Shown: positions 18,724 to 26,861 of the stretch, piece after piece | Layout: each line of letters starts with the position of its first letter | How positions within the stretch are numbered: the stretch's first letter is position 1 | Source of the DNA: Clostridia bacterium | Lineage (GTDB): Bacteria > Bacillota > Clostridia > UMGS1883 | DNA: 64,000 bases | NCBI GenBank assembly: GCA_017472685.1 | Contig: JAFUOO010000012.1 | Coordinates: 1-64,000, forward strand | Direction of reading: 5' to 3' | Notes under the pieces: generated by a model | Database searches by the model: none | Told to the model about the DNA's origin: nothing | What the model saw: the letters and a program-made list of their open reading frames with translations, nothing else | Program-made: the position numbers and the translations under genes

Positions 18724-19656
18724 ATGTTCGGACAGAAAAAAGTTCCCGTATTTATAATTAACGGATTTCTGGAAAGCGGTAAAACCACTTTTATAAAAAA
18801 TGCAATTGTTAACGACCCTAAAATGCAGCGTGAAAAGGTGCTTTTAGTTGTATGCGAGGAGGGCGAGATTGAATACGAAAATCTTCCCGACAACATGAAG
18901 GTGCATTATATTGACAACAAAGAGGACGTACGCAGCGACGTCTTCGGAAAGCTCAACGAAAAGTATAAGCCCACCTTTGTTATCATAGAATATAACGGTG
19001 TGTGGGGCATGCAGACCCTTTATCAGACACCCATGCCCAAAACCTGGGGCTTAGCAGACCAGATGACAATAGTTGATGCCACAACCTTTGAAAGCTATTT
19101 TAACAACATGAAGAGCATTTTTGCAGACATGCTCCGTTCATCAACCTCTGTTATCATGAACCGTTGCACACGTCAGGATAATTTCAAGCTTTATAAGGAC
19201 TCCATAAAGCGCACCTCTCCTCAGTGTGAAATTATGTATGTCAGCGACGAGGAAGGCATACTTGATATTATGCTCGAGGAGGACTTGCCCTATAGCCTTA
19301 CCGACAGCGTTATCGTCCTCGACAAGGACACCTACGTTACTTGGTATATCGACATGATTGACAATCCCGACCGTTACGAGGGAAAGGTTGTTGAATACAT
19401 TGCCCAGGCTGCAAGACCCGACTATTTCAGAAAGGGCTACTTCCTTACAGGAAACATGGTTATGACCTGCTGTGAGGACGATATGCAGTTCTTAGGCTTT
19501 GTTTGTAAGTACGACAAGGCAGAAATGGTCGAAGAGGGCGGCTACGTAAGAGTGCGCGCCGAAATTCACACAGAAAATGCCCCCGAATATGACGAGGAGG
19601 CAGGTCCCGTGCTTCACGCAATGAGTGTTGCCCCCGTGTCAAAGCCTAAAAAATAG
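18724..19656 (+). CDS. Second CobW-like P-loop protein lacking the metal-site cysteines
   Basis: 310 aa. The N-terminus VFIINGFLESGKTTF is a CobW-type Walker A, but the position of the CxCC motif is replaced by VVCEEGEIEYENL. The usual base motif is also weak (MNRCTRQDN). The C-terminal half keeps a CobW C-terminal-like region with YFLTGNMVMTCCEDD. It lies 5 nt after the repeat-bearing CobW gene, so the two are co-transcribed and may form a heteromer. It could be a regulatory or scaffold subunit; this is inference. Confidence 0.8.
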   Translation: MFGQKKVPVFIINGFLESGKTTFIKNAIVNDPKMQREKVLLVVCEEGEIEYENLPDNMKVHYIDNKEDVRSDVFGKLNEKYKPTFVIIEYNGVWGMQTLYQTPMPKTWGLADQMTIVDATTFESYFNNMKSIFADMLRSSTSVIMNRCTRQDNFKLYKDSIKRTSPQCEIMYVSDEEGILDIMLEEDLPYSLTDSVIVLDKDTYVTWYIDMIDNPDRYEGKVVEYIAQAARPDYFRKGYFLTGNMVMTCCEDDMQFLGFVCKYDKAEMVEEGGYVRVRAEIHTENAPEYDEEAGPVLHAMSVAPVSKPKK

Positions 19657-19673
19657 AATAATAGTACAATTAA

Positions 19674-19723
19674 TGCCCATAATAACCATAGAATGGAGGA
19701 ATTCGATGGATTATTTATGGGCA
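19674..19723 (+). promoter_or_regulatory. Hairpin enclosing the spoVAE-like ribosome site and start codon
   Basis: Left arm TGCCCATAATAACCAT pairs with ATGGATTATTTATGGGCA through 16 base pairs and two single bulges. The SD (GGAGG) is in the loop and the AUG is in the stem. A T5 run follows, so it could also act as a weak terminator for the CobW genes. Confidence 0.55.
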
Positions 19724-20059
19724 TTTTTAGTTGGCGGGGCAATATGTTCCGTTGGGCAGATTTTAATTGACAAAACACACCTTACACCGGCACGCATACT
19801 TACGGGCTTTGTGTGCGCAGGGGTGCTGTTGTCGCTTATCGGTGTGTACGACAAGCTTGTGGATTTTGCAGGGGCAGGAGCCACCGTGCCGCTTACGGGC
19901 TTTGGGCACACGCTTTTCCAGGGTGTTAAGGAAGGCATACGTGAAAACGGAATTTTAGGCGTTCTTACGGGCCCTTTAACAGCTGCATCGGGAGGCATAT
20001 GCGCCGTAGTTGTTTTTTCAATCATTGCTGCTATAGTATCAAAACCGCAGATGAAGTAA
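19706..20059 (+). CDS. spoVAE: Stage V sporulation protein AE-like membrane protein
   Basis: 117 aa with three to four hydrophobic segments. The sequence WAFLVGGAICSVGQILID, LTPARI, FAGAGATVPLTGFG and GVLTGPLTAASGG closely follows SpoVAE(b), a component of the SpoVA channel that moves dipicolinic acid into the forespore and out at germination. No other spoVA gene is adjacent, which is unusual because these genes are normally in one operon (C, D, E). The start is ATG 19706 after GGAGG. It sits 49 nt after the CobW pair. Confidence 0.85.
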   Translation: MDYLWAFLVGGAICSVGQILIDKTHLTPARILTGFVCAGVLLSLIGVYDKLVDFAGAGATVPLTGFGHTLFQGVKEGIRENGILGVLTGPLTAASGGICAVVVFSIIAAIVSKPQMK

Positions 20060-20087
20060 ACACTTTTGCACAAATTGCAATATTTAG

Positions 20088-20116
20088 TTGAAAAGAATTG
20101 ACAGTTATGGTACAAT
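20088..20116 (+). promoter_or_regulatory. Promoter of ldh
   Basis: TTGAAA, 17-nt spacer, TACAAT. It is followed 13 nt later by a Rex-like operator. Confidence 0.65.
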
Positions 20117-20129
20117 ATATTGAGTAAGA

Positions 20130-20147
20130 TTGTGTGTTCATACACAA
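20130..20147 (+). promoter_or_regulatory. Rex-like operator upstream of ldh
   Basis: TTGTGTGTTCATACACAA, 18 bp, matching the Rex arrangement TTGTGN-type half-sites six bases apart. It lies just downstream of the -10 box, where binding would block transcription at low NADH/NAD ratio. Confidence 0.7.
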
Positions 20148-20172
20148 AACTTTTAAGAAAGGCGGTATCATT

Positions 20173-21105
20173 ATGAAAAGAGAAAAGGCAGTAGTTATCG
20201 GCAGCGGTTTTGTAGGCTCAACAATTGCGTATACCCTCGCAATTAAGGGCATATTTGATGACCTTGCAATTATAGACATAAATCAGGATAAGGCTGAGGG
20301 CGATGCTATTGACATCAGCCACGGCGGCGCTTTTGTAAAGCCCGTGCGCATTTCTTCGGGTGATTATAAGCTTTGCCGCGATGCCGATGTTATTATAATT
20401 ACGGCAGGCGTTGCACAGAAGCAGGGCGAAACACGCCTTGACCTTCTTCACAGAAACATTGCAGTTTTCAAAAGCATTACAGATAACATCAAGGCAGTTG
20501 TTGACCATGAGCCCATTGTTATGGTTGTTTCAAACCCTGTTGATATTTTGACTTATATAACATGGAAAATGCTCGGCTTTGACAAGAAAAAGGTTTTCGG
20601 CTCAGGCACAGTTCTTGACACATCAAGAATGAAGTATCTTTTGGGCAAAACTGCAGGCATTGACACAAGAAACGTTCACACCTATGTAATCGGCGAGCAT
20701 GGCGACAGCTCTGTTGCCGCATGGAGCTCAACAACAATTGCGGGATTAAGCCCCGAGCAGTTCAATTTAAGGCATCCTGAGGTTAACCTTCTCGGCATTC
20801 CGCACCAGGTAAAGGAAGCGGCATACGATGTTATCGATAAAAAGGGCGCTACCTACTATGCCATAGCTCTTGCAGTAGCAAGAATTTGCGAGGCATTAGC
20901 AGGCGACGAAAAGTCGGTACTCACTGTTTCTCCCGTGCTTGAAGGGGAATACGGCATGGAAAACATTGCCCTTTCGGTACCCTGCATTGTGGGCGTTAAC
21001 GGCGTTGAAGAAATAATTGAGCTTGATTTGAGTGACATTGAAATGCAAGGGCTCAGACAAAGCAGCGAAATTATGTCAAAGCTTTTGAGAGAAGCAGGTT
21101 TCTGA
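20173..21105 (+). CDS. ldh: L-lactate dehydrogenase
   Basis: 310 aa. Reduces pyruvate to L-lactate with NADH. The Rossmann loop GSGFVGSTIAY is at residues 8-18, Arg in GETRLDLL at about 88, and the catalytic His in GEHGDSSVAAW at about 178. The pattern favours lactate over malate dehydrogenase (GETRLDLLHRN). ATG 20173 follows AAAGGCGG. Regulation by redox state through Rex is inferred from the operator upstream. A CPBP gene follows 21 nt later without a terminator. Confidence 0.95.
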   Translation: MKREKAVVIGSGFVGSTIAYTLAIKGIFDDLAIIDINQDKAEGDAIDISHGGAFVKPVRISSGDYKLCRDADVIIITAGVAQKQGETRLDLLHRNIAVFKSITDNIKAVVDHEPIVMVVSNPVDILTYITWKMLGFDKKKVFGSGTVLDTSRMKYLLGKTAGIDTRNVHTYVIGEHGDSSVAAWSSTTIAGLSPEQFNLRHPEVNLLGIPHQVKEAAYDVIDKKGATYYAIALAVARICEALAGDEKSVLTVSPVLEGEYGMENIALSVPCIVGVNGVEEIIELDLSDIEMQGLRQSSEIMSKLLREAGF

Positions 21106-21126
21106 GAGGGAAGGATGTAGTGCATT

Positions 21127-21942
21127 TTGGCGAAAAACTTGGCACGCTTTATTAAAAAAATAGCGCTTGCGCTATTTTACATATCAGTGTATTTTGCATT
21201 TCTTTATATTTTATCCGAGCAGGTAAGGCTGATGGAAGAGGATGCAGAAAACTACAGAGAAATAGTTACCATACTGGCGGCTCTCGCATCAATGGCTATT
21301 TATCTTGTTGTGCTCTATCTGAGAGATATCAGGCTGAAAAGCTATGTTAAATTTAAAAGTGTAACACTTGTTGACGCTGTTCTGGCACTTACGATGGCAC
21401 TGGGCTTCCGCACACTTACAGGAGCATATCTCATGTGGTCAGAAGAGAGTGTTCCGCTCTTGCAGCAGTCAATAGAAAATGCACAGCGAAGCTACAATTT
21501 CAACACAATGACAACGGTTTGTGCCGTAAGTGTTGTTTTATCGGTGTGTGTTGTGGCACCTTTCTTTGAGGAGTTCCTTTTCAGAGGAATGGTAATGAAG
21601 GAGCTTTCAGGTGCAATGCCCGGCTTTTTTGCAGTGCTTCTGCAGGCACTTCTTTTCGGCTTGGCGCACACAGCTCTCGTGCAAGCGGTATTTTCGGCGG
21701 TATACGCAGTTATATTGGGTGCAGTTTATCTTAAGTCAAAAAATATTTCGGTGGTAATTCTGTCGCATATGTTTTTTAACATGAGCTCCGCTCTGGAAAT
21801 AAAAAATGCTGATATGGTCCCGGAGATGTTTGTAAGCGGTCTGGTGCTGACCGGGGTATCGGTTTGGTTTTTCTTTTATATTTACGGAAGAAAAAAGCCT
21901 GCACAAACAGGCAAAATTACAGGAGGCAATAACGATGTTTGA
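21127..21942 (+). CDS. CPBP (CAAX-type) intramembrane metalloprotease
   Basis: 271 aa with about seven membrane helices. The family motifs are EEFLFRGMVMK (about residue 140), FGLAHTALVQ (about 178) and SHMFFNMSS (about 216), which supply the Glu-Glu and His active-site residues. Its substrate is unknown. It starts at TTG 21127, preceded by GGATG. The stop codon overlaps the zapA start by 8 nt. Confidence 0.87.
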   Translation: MAKNLARFIKKIALALFYISVYFAFLYILSEQVRLMEEDAENYREIVTILAALASMAIYLVVLYLRDIRLKSYVKFKSVTLVDAVLALTMALGFRTLTGAYLMWSEESVPLLQQSIENAQRSYNFNTMTTVCAVSVVLSVCVVAPFFEEFLFRGMVMKELSGAMPGFFAVLLQALLFGLAHTALVQAVFSAVYAVILGAVYLKSKNISVVILSHMFFNMSSALEIKNADMVPEMFVSGLVLTGVSVWFFFYIYGRKKPAQTGKITGGNNDV

Positions 21943-22330
21943 AGAAAAAAGAAGCAAAACAAAGGTGAGAATAGGTAAGGCTGACTACATTATTTCATCC
22001 ACTGATTCCGACGAATATGTTATCAAGGTTGCAGAATATGTTGACAAGAAGCTTGACGAGCTTACAAGGGCAGACAGGCGACTTTCAACGGCCATGGCGG
22101 CAATTCTTACTGCCGTTAACGTTGCAGACGAGCTTTTCAAGTTAAAAGAGGACGGCGAAACCCTCCGCGGACAGCTTTTGCAGTACGCTGACGAGGCTGG
22201 CTCATTACGTGCTCTTAACCAGAAGCTTCAGGCAGAAAATAAGCGCCTTGCTGATGAAAACCGTAATCTGCAAGCTCAGAATGCAAGACTTGACGGCGAA
22301 CTGAAGAAATACAAGAGGTATGGCAGATAA
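21935..22330 (+). CDS. zapA: Cell-division protein ZapA
   Basis: 131 aa. The N-terminal globular domain KVRIGKADYIISSTDSDEYV plus the AAILTAVNVADEL helix match ZapA. A long C-terminal coiled coil follows (LNQKLQAENKRLADENRNL). ZapA bundles FtsZ filaments at midcell. AGGAGGC is 7 nt upstream of the ATG, inside the CPBP gene. The stop overlaps the next gene by one base. Confidence 0.9.
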   Translation: MFEEKRSKTKVRIGKADYIISSTDSDEYVIKVAEYVDKKLDELTRADRRLSTAMAAILTAVNVADELFKLKEDGETLRGQLLQYADEAGSLRALNQKLQAENKRLADENRNLQAQNARLDGELKKYKRYGR

Positions 22331-24414
22331 TGCGTAAAATAGAGCTTTTGTCACCTGCAGGTGGCATGGAGGCTTTGCATGCCGCGGTACAAAACGGAGC
22401 AGATGCCGTATATCTGGGCGAAAAAAGCTTCAGTGCACGGCAAGGGGCTGAAAATTTCGGCACAAGCGAGCTTCGTGATGCTGTAAAGTATGCTCATGAA
22501 CGAGGCGCCCTTGTGTATCTTGCCATGAATACTCTCGTTGGCAAAAACGAGCTTTCAGGCTTTGAAAAAGGTATTAACACAGCGGCAGAGTGCGGAGTAG
22601 ATGCACTTATCGTACAGGATTTCGGCTGTGCACATATGGCACGCAGCATTTGTCCCGAACTGCCAATCCACGCAAGCACTCAGATGAGTGCGCATAACGA
22701 AAAGGATGTTGAATATCTTTTAAAAAGAGGCTTTTCACGAATTGTGCTTGCCCGTGAGCTTGAATTGGAAGAAATCGAAAAAATTTATAAAAACACACGG
22801 GCATCCTTAGAGGTGTTTGTGCACGGAGCGCTGTGCGTATGTGTATCAGGGCAATGTCTTATGAGCTCTTTTATAGGCGGCAGAAGCGGCAACAGAGGTA
22901 GCTGTGCTCAGCCCTGCAGACAGCTTTATACAGCAGAAGGCAAAAAGGGCTATTTTTTAAGCCCCAGGGATTTGTGCCTTATAGATTCACTTGCCGATTT
23001 AAAAAAGGCAGGAGTCGATTCTCTTAAGATAGAGGGCAGAATGAAAAGCCCGGAGTATGTTGCAACCGTTACGGGAATGTACAGAAAATATCTCGACAGC
23101 GCGAAAAAGGTGTCCGGTGAGGATGTCCGTGAGCTGGAGAAAATTTTTGTCCGTGGCGACGGCTTTACAAAAGCATACTTTGCGCATGTAAACACCCCCG
23201 AAATGATGAACTATTCAATGTCAAACGATGGCATTTCATACCGCAGTGATAAGGATGTGCTAAAAAAAGCCGCGGCAACCTACCGCGACGGAGTCGAAAA
23301 CAAAAAGGTGCCCGTAACGGGGTATTTCCGCATGAAGCAGAATGAGGAAACCATGCTTGTGCTTTCTGATGGAATAAATTCTGCCACAGCTTACGCTACC
23401 GTACCCGAGATAGCCATAAATCGCCCCATTGACAGCACTGCTGCCAACGAGCGTATCGGCAAAATGGGGCAGACACCCTTTGTGCTTGACTATCTTGAGT
23501 GCGACATGGACGAAAACCTCACACTCAGTGCAAAGGATATAAATGCCCTAAGACGCGATTGTACAGATGCGCTCCTAAAAATGCGTGGCGCTGTTGAAAA
23601 ACGCAGTGTGGGTAAGTTTGAATATTCCTACAGCAAAAGAAAGCGTGACGGCTACAGCATAGCTGTCAGCGTTATGAATAAAGAACAGCTTGAGGGCGCA
23701 AAGAATGCAGATTTGATTTATATGCCCTTAGAGCTCTTTGCAAACAGTGACAAAAAAGATAATTATATTGTTGAATTGCCTAAAGTGACATATGATGTAA
23801 AAGCATATATTGACAGGTTGAAAGAGTGCGGAGCAAAGCGTGTTGCCGCATCAACCTACGGAGTTTTAAAGGCTCTTTCAGATGAGGGCTTTGATTGTGT
23901 TGGTAACTACGGGCTTAATGTTTATAACCCCTTAACCGCCTGCGAATACGCAAAGGAGGGCATAGGGCATTTAACTCTTTCGCCCGAGCTTGGTGCTGAC
24001 GGTATCAGAACTGTTACCGACAATACCGATGCAGTGTGCGAGGCGCTTTGTTACGGCAGGCAGATGATGATGACAACACGCGCTTGTTTAATAAAGGGCG
24101 TAAGGAAAAGATGTAACTGTGAGAAGCCATTGAGGCTTAGCGATAAAACAGGAGCTGAGTTTTTGGTGTATTCGGATAAATACGAGCACATCAACACTCT
24201 TTATAACAGCGCAGTAACCTTTATGGCAGACAAGAAAGAGGTTATAAGTTCACTTGGCGTAGATATAATCCGTCTTGTTTTCACGGACGAAACAAAAGAT
24301 ACGGTTGAAAGGGTTATCGGCATGTATAAAGGAACCAAAGAAATAGAAATGCCGAAAAAATTCACAAGAGGATATTTCTCAAATTCGGGAAAAAATAAAC
24401 AGAGAGGGAGATAG
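22330..24414 (+). CDS. Peptidase U32 family protein
   Basis: 694 aa. The U32 core begins at LLSPAGGMEALHAAVQNGADAVYLG and carries the family signature around EVFVHGALCVCVSGQC, with the cysteines of the GNRGSCAQPCRQ block. The C-terminal part is a long DUF3656-like extension with further cysteines (KRCNCEKP). Members include collagenase-like proteins and the RlhA/TrhP-type RNA hydroxylases, and the longer form here is closer to the latter. The activity is not decided by sequence. It lies between zapA and glmM, and the start overlaps the zapA stop. Confidence 0.88.
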   Translation: MRKIELLSPAGGMEALHAAVQNGADAVYLGEKSFSARQGAENFGTSELRDAVKYAHERGALVYLAMNTLVGKNELSGFEKGINTAAECGVDALIVQDFGCAHMARSICPELPIHASTQMSAHNEKDVEYLLKRGFSRIVLARELELEEIEKIYKNTRASLEVFVHGALCVCVSGQCLMSSFIGGRSGNRGSCAQPCRQLYTAEGKKGYFLSPRDLCLIDSLADLKKAGVDSLKIEGRMKSPEYVATVTGMYRKYLDSAKKVSGEDVRELEKIFVRGDGFTKAYFAHVNTPEMMNYSMSNDGISYRSDKDVLKKAAATYRDGVENKKVPVTGYFRMKQNEETMLVLSDGINSATAYATVPEIAINRPIDSTAANERIGKMGQTPFVLDYLECDMDENLTLSAKDINALRRDCTDALLKMRGAVEKRSVGKFEYSYSKRKRDGYSIAVSVMNKEQLEGAKNADLIYMPLELFANSDKKDNYIVELPKVTYDVKAYIDRLKECGAKRVAASTYGVLKALSDEGFDCVGNYGLNVYNPLTACEYAKEGIGHLTLSPELGADGIRTVTDNTDAVCEALCYGRQMMMTTRACLIKGVRKRCNCEKPLRLSDKTGAEFLVYSDKYEHINTLYNSAVTFMADKKEVISSLGVDIIRLVFTDETKDTVERVIGMYKGTKEIEMPKKFTRGYFSNSGKNKQRGR

Positions 24415-24416
24415 TA

Positions 24417-25766
24417 ATGGGTAGATTGTTTGGTACAGACGGTGTCAGAGGTGTTGCAAACGACCTTCTGACGAGCACTCTTGCTGCAGAAATAGGTAAG
24501 GCGGGCGCATGGGTGCTCTCGGGCGGAAGTGAGAAGAAGGTTAAAATTCTCATTGGTCGCGACACAAGAGTATCGGGACAGATGCTCGAAGCGGCACTTA
24601 CTGCAGGCATTTGCTCCGTAGGTGCAGATGTTTACATATTAGGCGTTGCCCCCACTCCCGCAGTGGCTTATCTTACTAAAAAATACGGCTTTGATGCGGG
24701 CGTTGTAGTGAGTGCATCTCATAACAGCTTTGAATTTAACGGTATAAAGTTTTTCGACAAGACAGGCTACAAGCTTCCCGATGAAACCGAAAATGAAATC
24801 GAGGCATATATCCTTGGCGAAAAGGATGGCATTCCCACACCTACAGGTGAAAAGGTAGGCTGCGTGCATGACTTTTCTGATAAGCTCGCTGATTACATTG
24901 AAAAGGCAGTAAGTACTGCCTCCACAACCTTTAACGGAAAGTTCTTTGTGCTTGACTGTGCTAACGGTGCATCCTATAACACTGCAAAACGTGCCTTTGA
25001 AGCTCTCGGTGCCCGCGTTGAAGTTCTCAGCGATAAGCCTGACGGGGTTAACATTAACGACAACTGCGGCTCAACCCACATGGAAAACCTTCAAAAAAAG
25101 GTTATTGAGCTTAATGCAGATGCAGGCTTTGCCTTTGACGGCGATGCCGACAGAATGCTTGCTGTTGACGAAAATGGTAACATTGTTGACGGCGATGTGA
25201 TTATGGCAATATGTGCCAACAGCATGAAGAAAAAGGGCACACTTAAGAATAACACCCTTGTTGCAACTGTAATGAGCAATCTCGGCTTATTCATTATGGG
25301 TGAAAAGTTTGGTATTGATGTTCTTAAAACAAAGGTTGGCGACAGATATGTTCTTGAAGAAATGCTCAAGGGCGGTCACGCCATAGGCGGTGAACAGTCA
25401 GGTCATGTAATTTTCCTTGACCATAACACCACAGGCGACGGTCTTGTGAGCGCAATTGCACTTGCAAGCGTAATGTGTGAGGAAGGAAAGCAGCTTTCAG
25501 CCCTTACAAATATTATAGACATCTATCCTCAGGTGCTTAAAAATGCACGTGTTGCAAAAAGCGGTGACAATTCCTACAGCGAAGATACGGTTATCATGGC
25601 AGCTATCGGGAAGCTTGAGGAAAAGTTCTCGGGTGAGGGCAGAGTGCTTATCCGTCTTTCGGGAACAGAGCCCTTGGTACGAGTTATGATTGAAGGCAAA
25701 AACCAGGACGAAATTACACGCGATGCCATTGAGTTGGCAAAGCTTATCGAGGAAAGGCTTTCATAA
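24417..25766 (+). CDS. glmM: Phosphoglucosamine mutase
   Basis: 449 aa. Converts glucosamine-6-phosphate to glucosamine-1-phosphate for UDP-GlcNAc and peptidoglycan. The N-terminus GRLFGTDGVRGVAN, phosphoserine loop VVVSASHNSFEFNG (about residue 100), metal site DGDADRML (about 240), GGEQSGH (about 322) and phosphate site RLSGTEPLVRVM (about 418) are all present. Start and upstream stop are 2 nt apart; its TAA shares a base with the next small gene. Confidence 0.97.
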   Translation: MGRLFGTDGVRGVANDLLTSTLAAEIGKAGAWVLSGGSEKKVKILIGRDTRVSGQMLEAALTAGICSVGADVYILGVAPTPAVAYLTKKYGFDAGVVVSASHNSFEFNGIKFFDKTGYKLPDETENEIEAYILGEKDGIPTPTGEKVGCVHDFSDKLADYIEKAVSTASTTFNGKFFVLDCANGASYNTAKRAFEALGARVEVLSDKPDGVNINDNCGSTHMENLQKKVIELNADAGFAFDGDADRMLAVDENGNIVDGDVIMAICANSMKKKGTLKNNTLVATVMSNLGLFIMGEKFGIDVLKTKVGDRYVLEEMLKGGHAIGGEQSGHVIFLDHNTTGDGLVSAIALASVMCEEGKQLSALTNIIDIYPQVLKNARVAKSGDNSYSEDTVIMAAIGKLEEKFSGEGRVLIRLSGTEPLVRVMIEGKNQDEITRDAIELAKLIEERLS

Positions 25767-25930
25767 TGAAACCGAAGGATTACATAGTAAAAAAGATAGA
25801 GGGCGAATACGCCACTTTGGAAGATGTTGAAACAGGCGGCGAGGTGTTTATCGCAATGGCACTGTTGCCACAAGGCTGTGATATAGGAACAACTCTGCAC
25901 TACGAGCTTTTTGAGTATACAATTGTATAA
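25766..25930 (+). CDS. Small hypothetical protein after glmM
   Basis: 54 residues beginning MKPKDYIVKKIEGEYATLED and ending YELFEYTIV. The alternating strand pattern suggests a small beta-barrel (OB- or SH3-like, as in DUF3006 proteins). ATG overlaps the glmM stop by one base, GAGGAAAGG is upstream, and codon use matches the neighbours, so it is probably real and coupled to glmM. The function is unknown. Confidence 0.65.
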   Translation: MKPKDYIVKKIEGEYATLEDVETGGEVFIAMALLPQGCDIGTTLHYELFEYTIV

Positions 25931-25972
25931 AACACCATCCATGCGGTTAAACTGTTTTTGGAGGTGATTGGA

Positions 25973-26086
25973 TTGAATAACAAAAACAATCAGAACAATA
26001 ACAACAATAACAACCAGCAGAACAACAACCAGACAAAGCAGAAGGGTAACAACCAGAAGCCTCAGCAGAATAATAAAAACCAGTAA
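25973..26086 (+). CDS. Tiny Asn/Gln-rich protein
   Basis: 37 residues, TTG start with a strong GGAGGTG site. Over half of the residues are Asn or Gln with a few Lys. It is fully hydrophilic with no cysteine. It ends directly in a strong terminator. Composition recalls Asn/Gln-rich small spore proteins, but there is no motif match, so this is only a hint. Confidence 0.5.
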   Translation: MNNKNNQNNNNNNNQQNNNQTKQKGNNQKPQQNNKNQ

Positions 26087-26123
26087 AAAAATCCGGGTGT
26101 TCGGTAGAACATCCGGATTTTTA
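26086..26123. terminator. Bidirectional terminator
   Basis: AAAAATCCGGGTGTTC / GAACATCCGGATTTTT stem around GGTA. It is shared by the small Asn/Gln-rich gene and the convergent tetR gene. Confidence 0.88.
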
Positions 26124-26126
26124 ATA

Positions 26127-26699
26127 TTAAGCCAATATTATTTCACGTTTTCTAAGTGCCGCGCTGATGCTTGGGATAAGGGAAAGTATAAAGGCGGCAA
26201 TTTCCTCTGGAGATTTGTCAAAGCCGTCCTTTACCCATTTTTCCAGCATACCGAGAACGCCCATGAACATAAAACGGAAAATGTAGTCCTTATCCTCAGA
26301 GGAAACATTGTCGTGATAGTCAAGCTCTGCAAGCCTCTTTACGGCAACCTCCGAAAAACGCACGCGGAAGGAATTGTTGAAATCGGGGCGCATAAGGATT
26401 TTGAAAAGCTCGCCGTTGGATTTCATGTATGCAAGAAATTCCGTTAAACCTTCAACACGATTGCCCTTCATGCTTACTTTGGCAAGGCAGGTATTGATTT
26501 TTTCAACGCTGTCGTTTTCAATTTCGTCGCAAAGGGCAAACTGGTCCACATAATGAAGATAAAAGGTGGAGCGGTTAATGTCAGCGTTTTCACAAATTTC
26601 CTTTATTGTAATTTTAGGAAGCGGCTTTTCCTTTAAAAGCTCTAAAAGACTGTCCTTTAATAGTGCTTTTGTCATGGTGGTACGGCGGTTTTCTTTCAT
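26127..26699 (-). CDS. TetR/AcrR family transcriptional regulator
   Basis: 190 aa. The N-terminal HTH is TKALLKDSLLELLKEKPLPKITIKEICENADINRSTFYLHY (core ITIKEICENADINRSTFY, residues 28-45). The C-terminal ligand domain is helical and unassigned. ATG 26699 has AAGGAG 8 nt upstream on the minus strand; upstream ATGs in the open frame lack one. It is divergent from the DegV gene, with palindromic TAGACA/TGTCTA sites between, so autoregulation and control of degV are likely. Confidence 0.88.
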   Translation of the reverse strand: MKENRRTTMTKALLKDSLLELLKEKPLPKITIKEICENADINRSTFYLHYVDQFALCDEIENDSVEKINTCLAKVSMKGNRVEGLTEFLAYMKSNGELFKILMRPDFNNSFRVRFSEVAVKRLAELDYHDNVSSEDKDYIFRFMFMGVLGMLEKWVKDGFDKSPEEIAAFILSLIPSISAALRKREIILA

Positions 26700-26711
26700 G
26701 GTAAATCTCCT

Positions 26712-26736
26712 TAGACAAATTTTCGAAAAGTGTCTA
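26712..26736. promoter_or_regulatory. Candidate TetR operator (tetR side)
   Basis: TAGACA-N13-TGTCTA inverted repeat directly upstream of the tetR ribosome site. The TAGACA element recurs at 26804-26809 in the degV promoter. Confidence 0.45.
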
Positions 26737-26795
26737 TTTTGCAACAAATAGAGGTGAATTTAAATACAACACAACGAATTTAAAACATCTGATTG

Positions 26796-26824
26796 TTGTT
26801 TTTTAGACACGGTGTCATTATAAT
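26796..26824 (+). promoter_or_regulatory. degV promoter with palindrome in the spacer
   Basis: TTGTTT, 17-nt spacer, TATAAT. The spacer contains GACAC-G-GTGTC (26806-26816), a perfect palindrome placed for repression by the divergent TetR protein. Confidence 0.55.
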
Positions 26825-26861
26825 ACATTATAGAGAAAATGTCAATAAAGGAGAAGAGACA

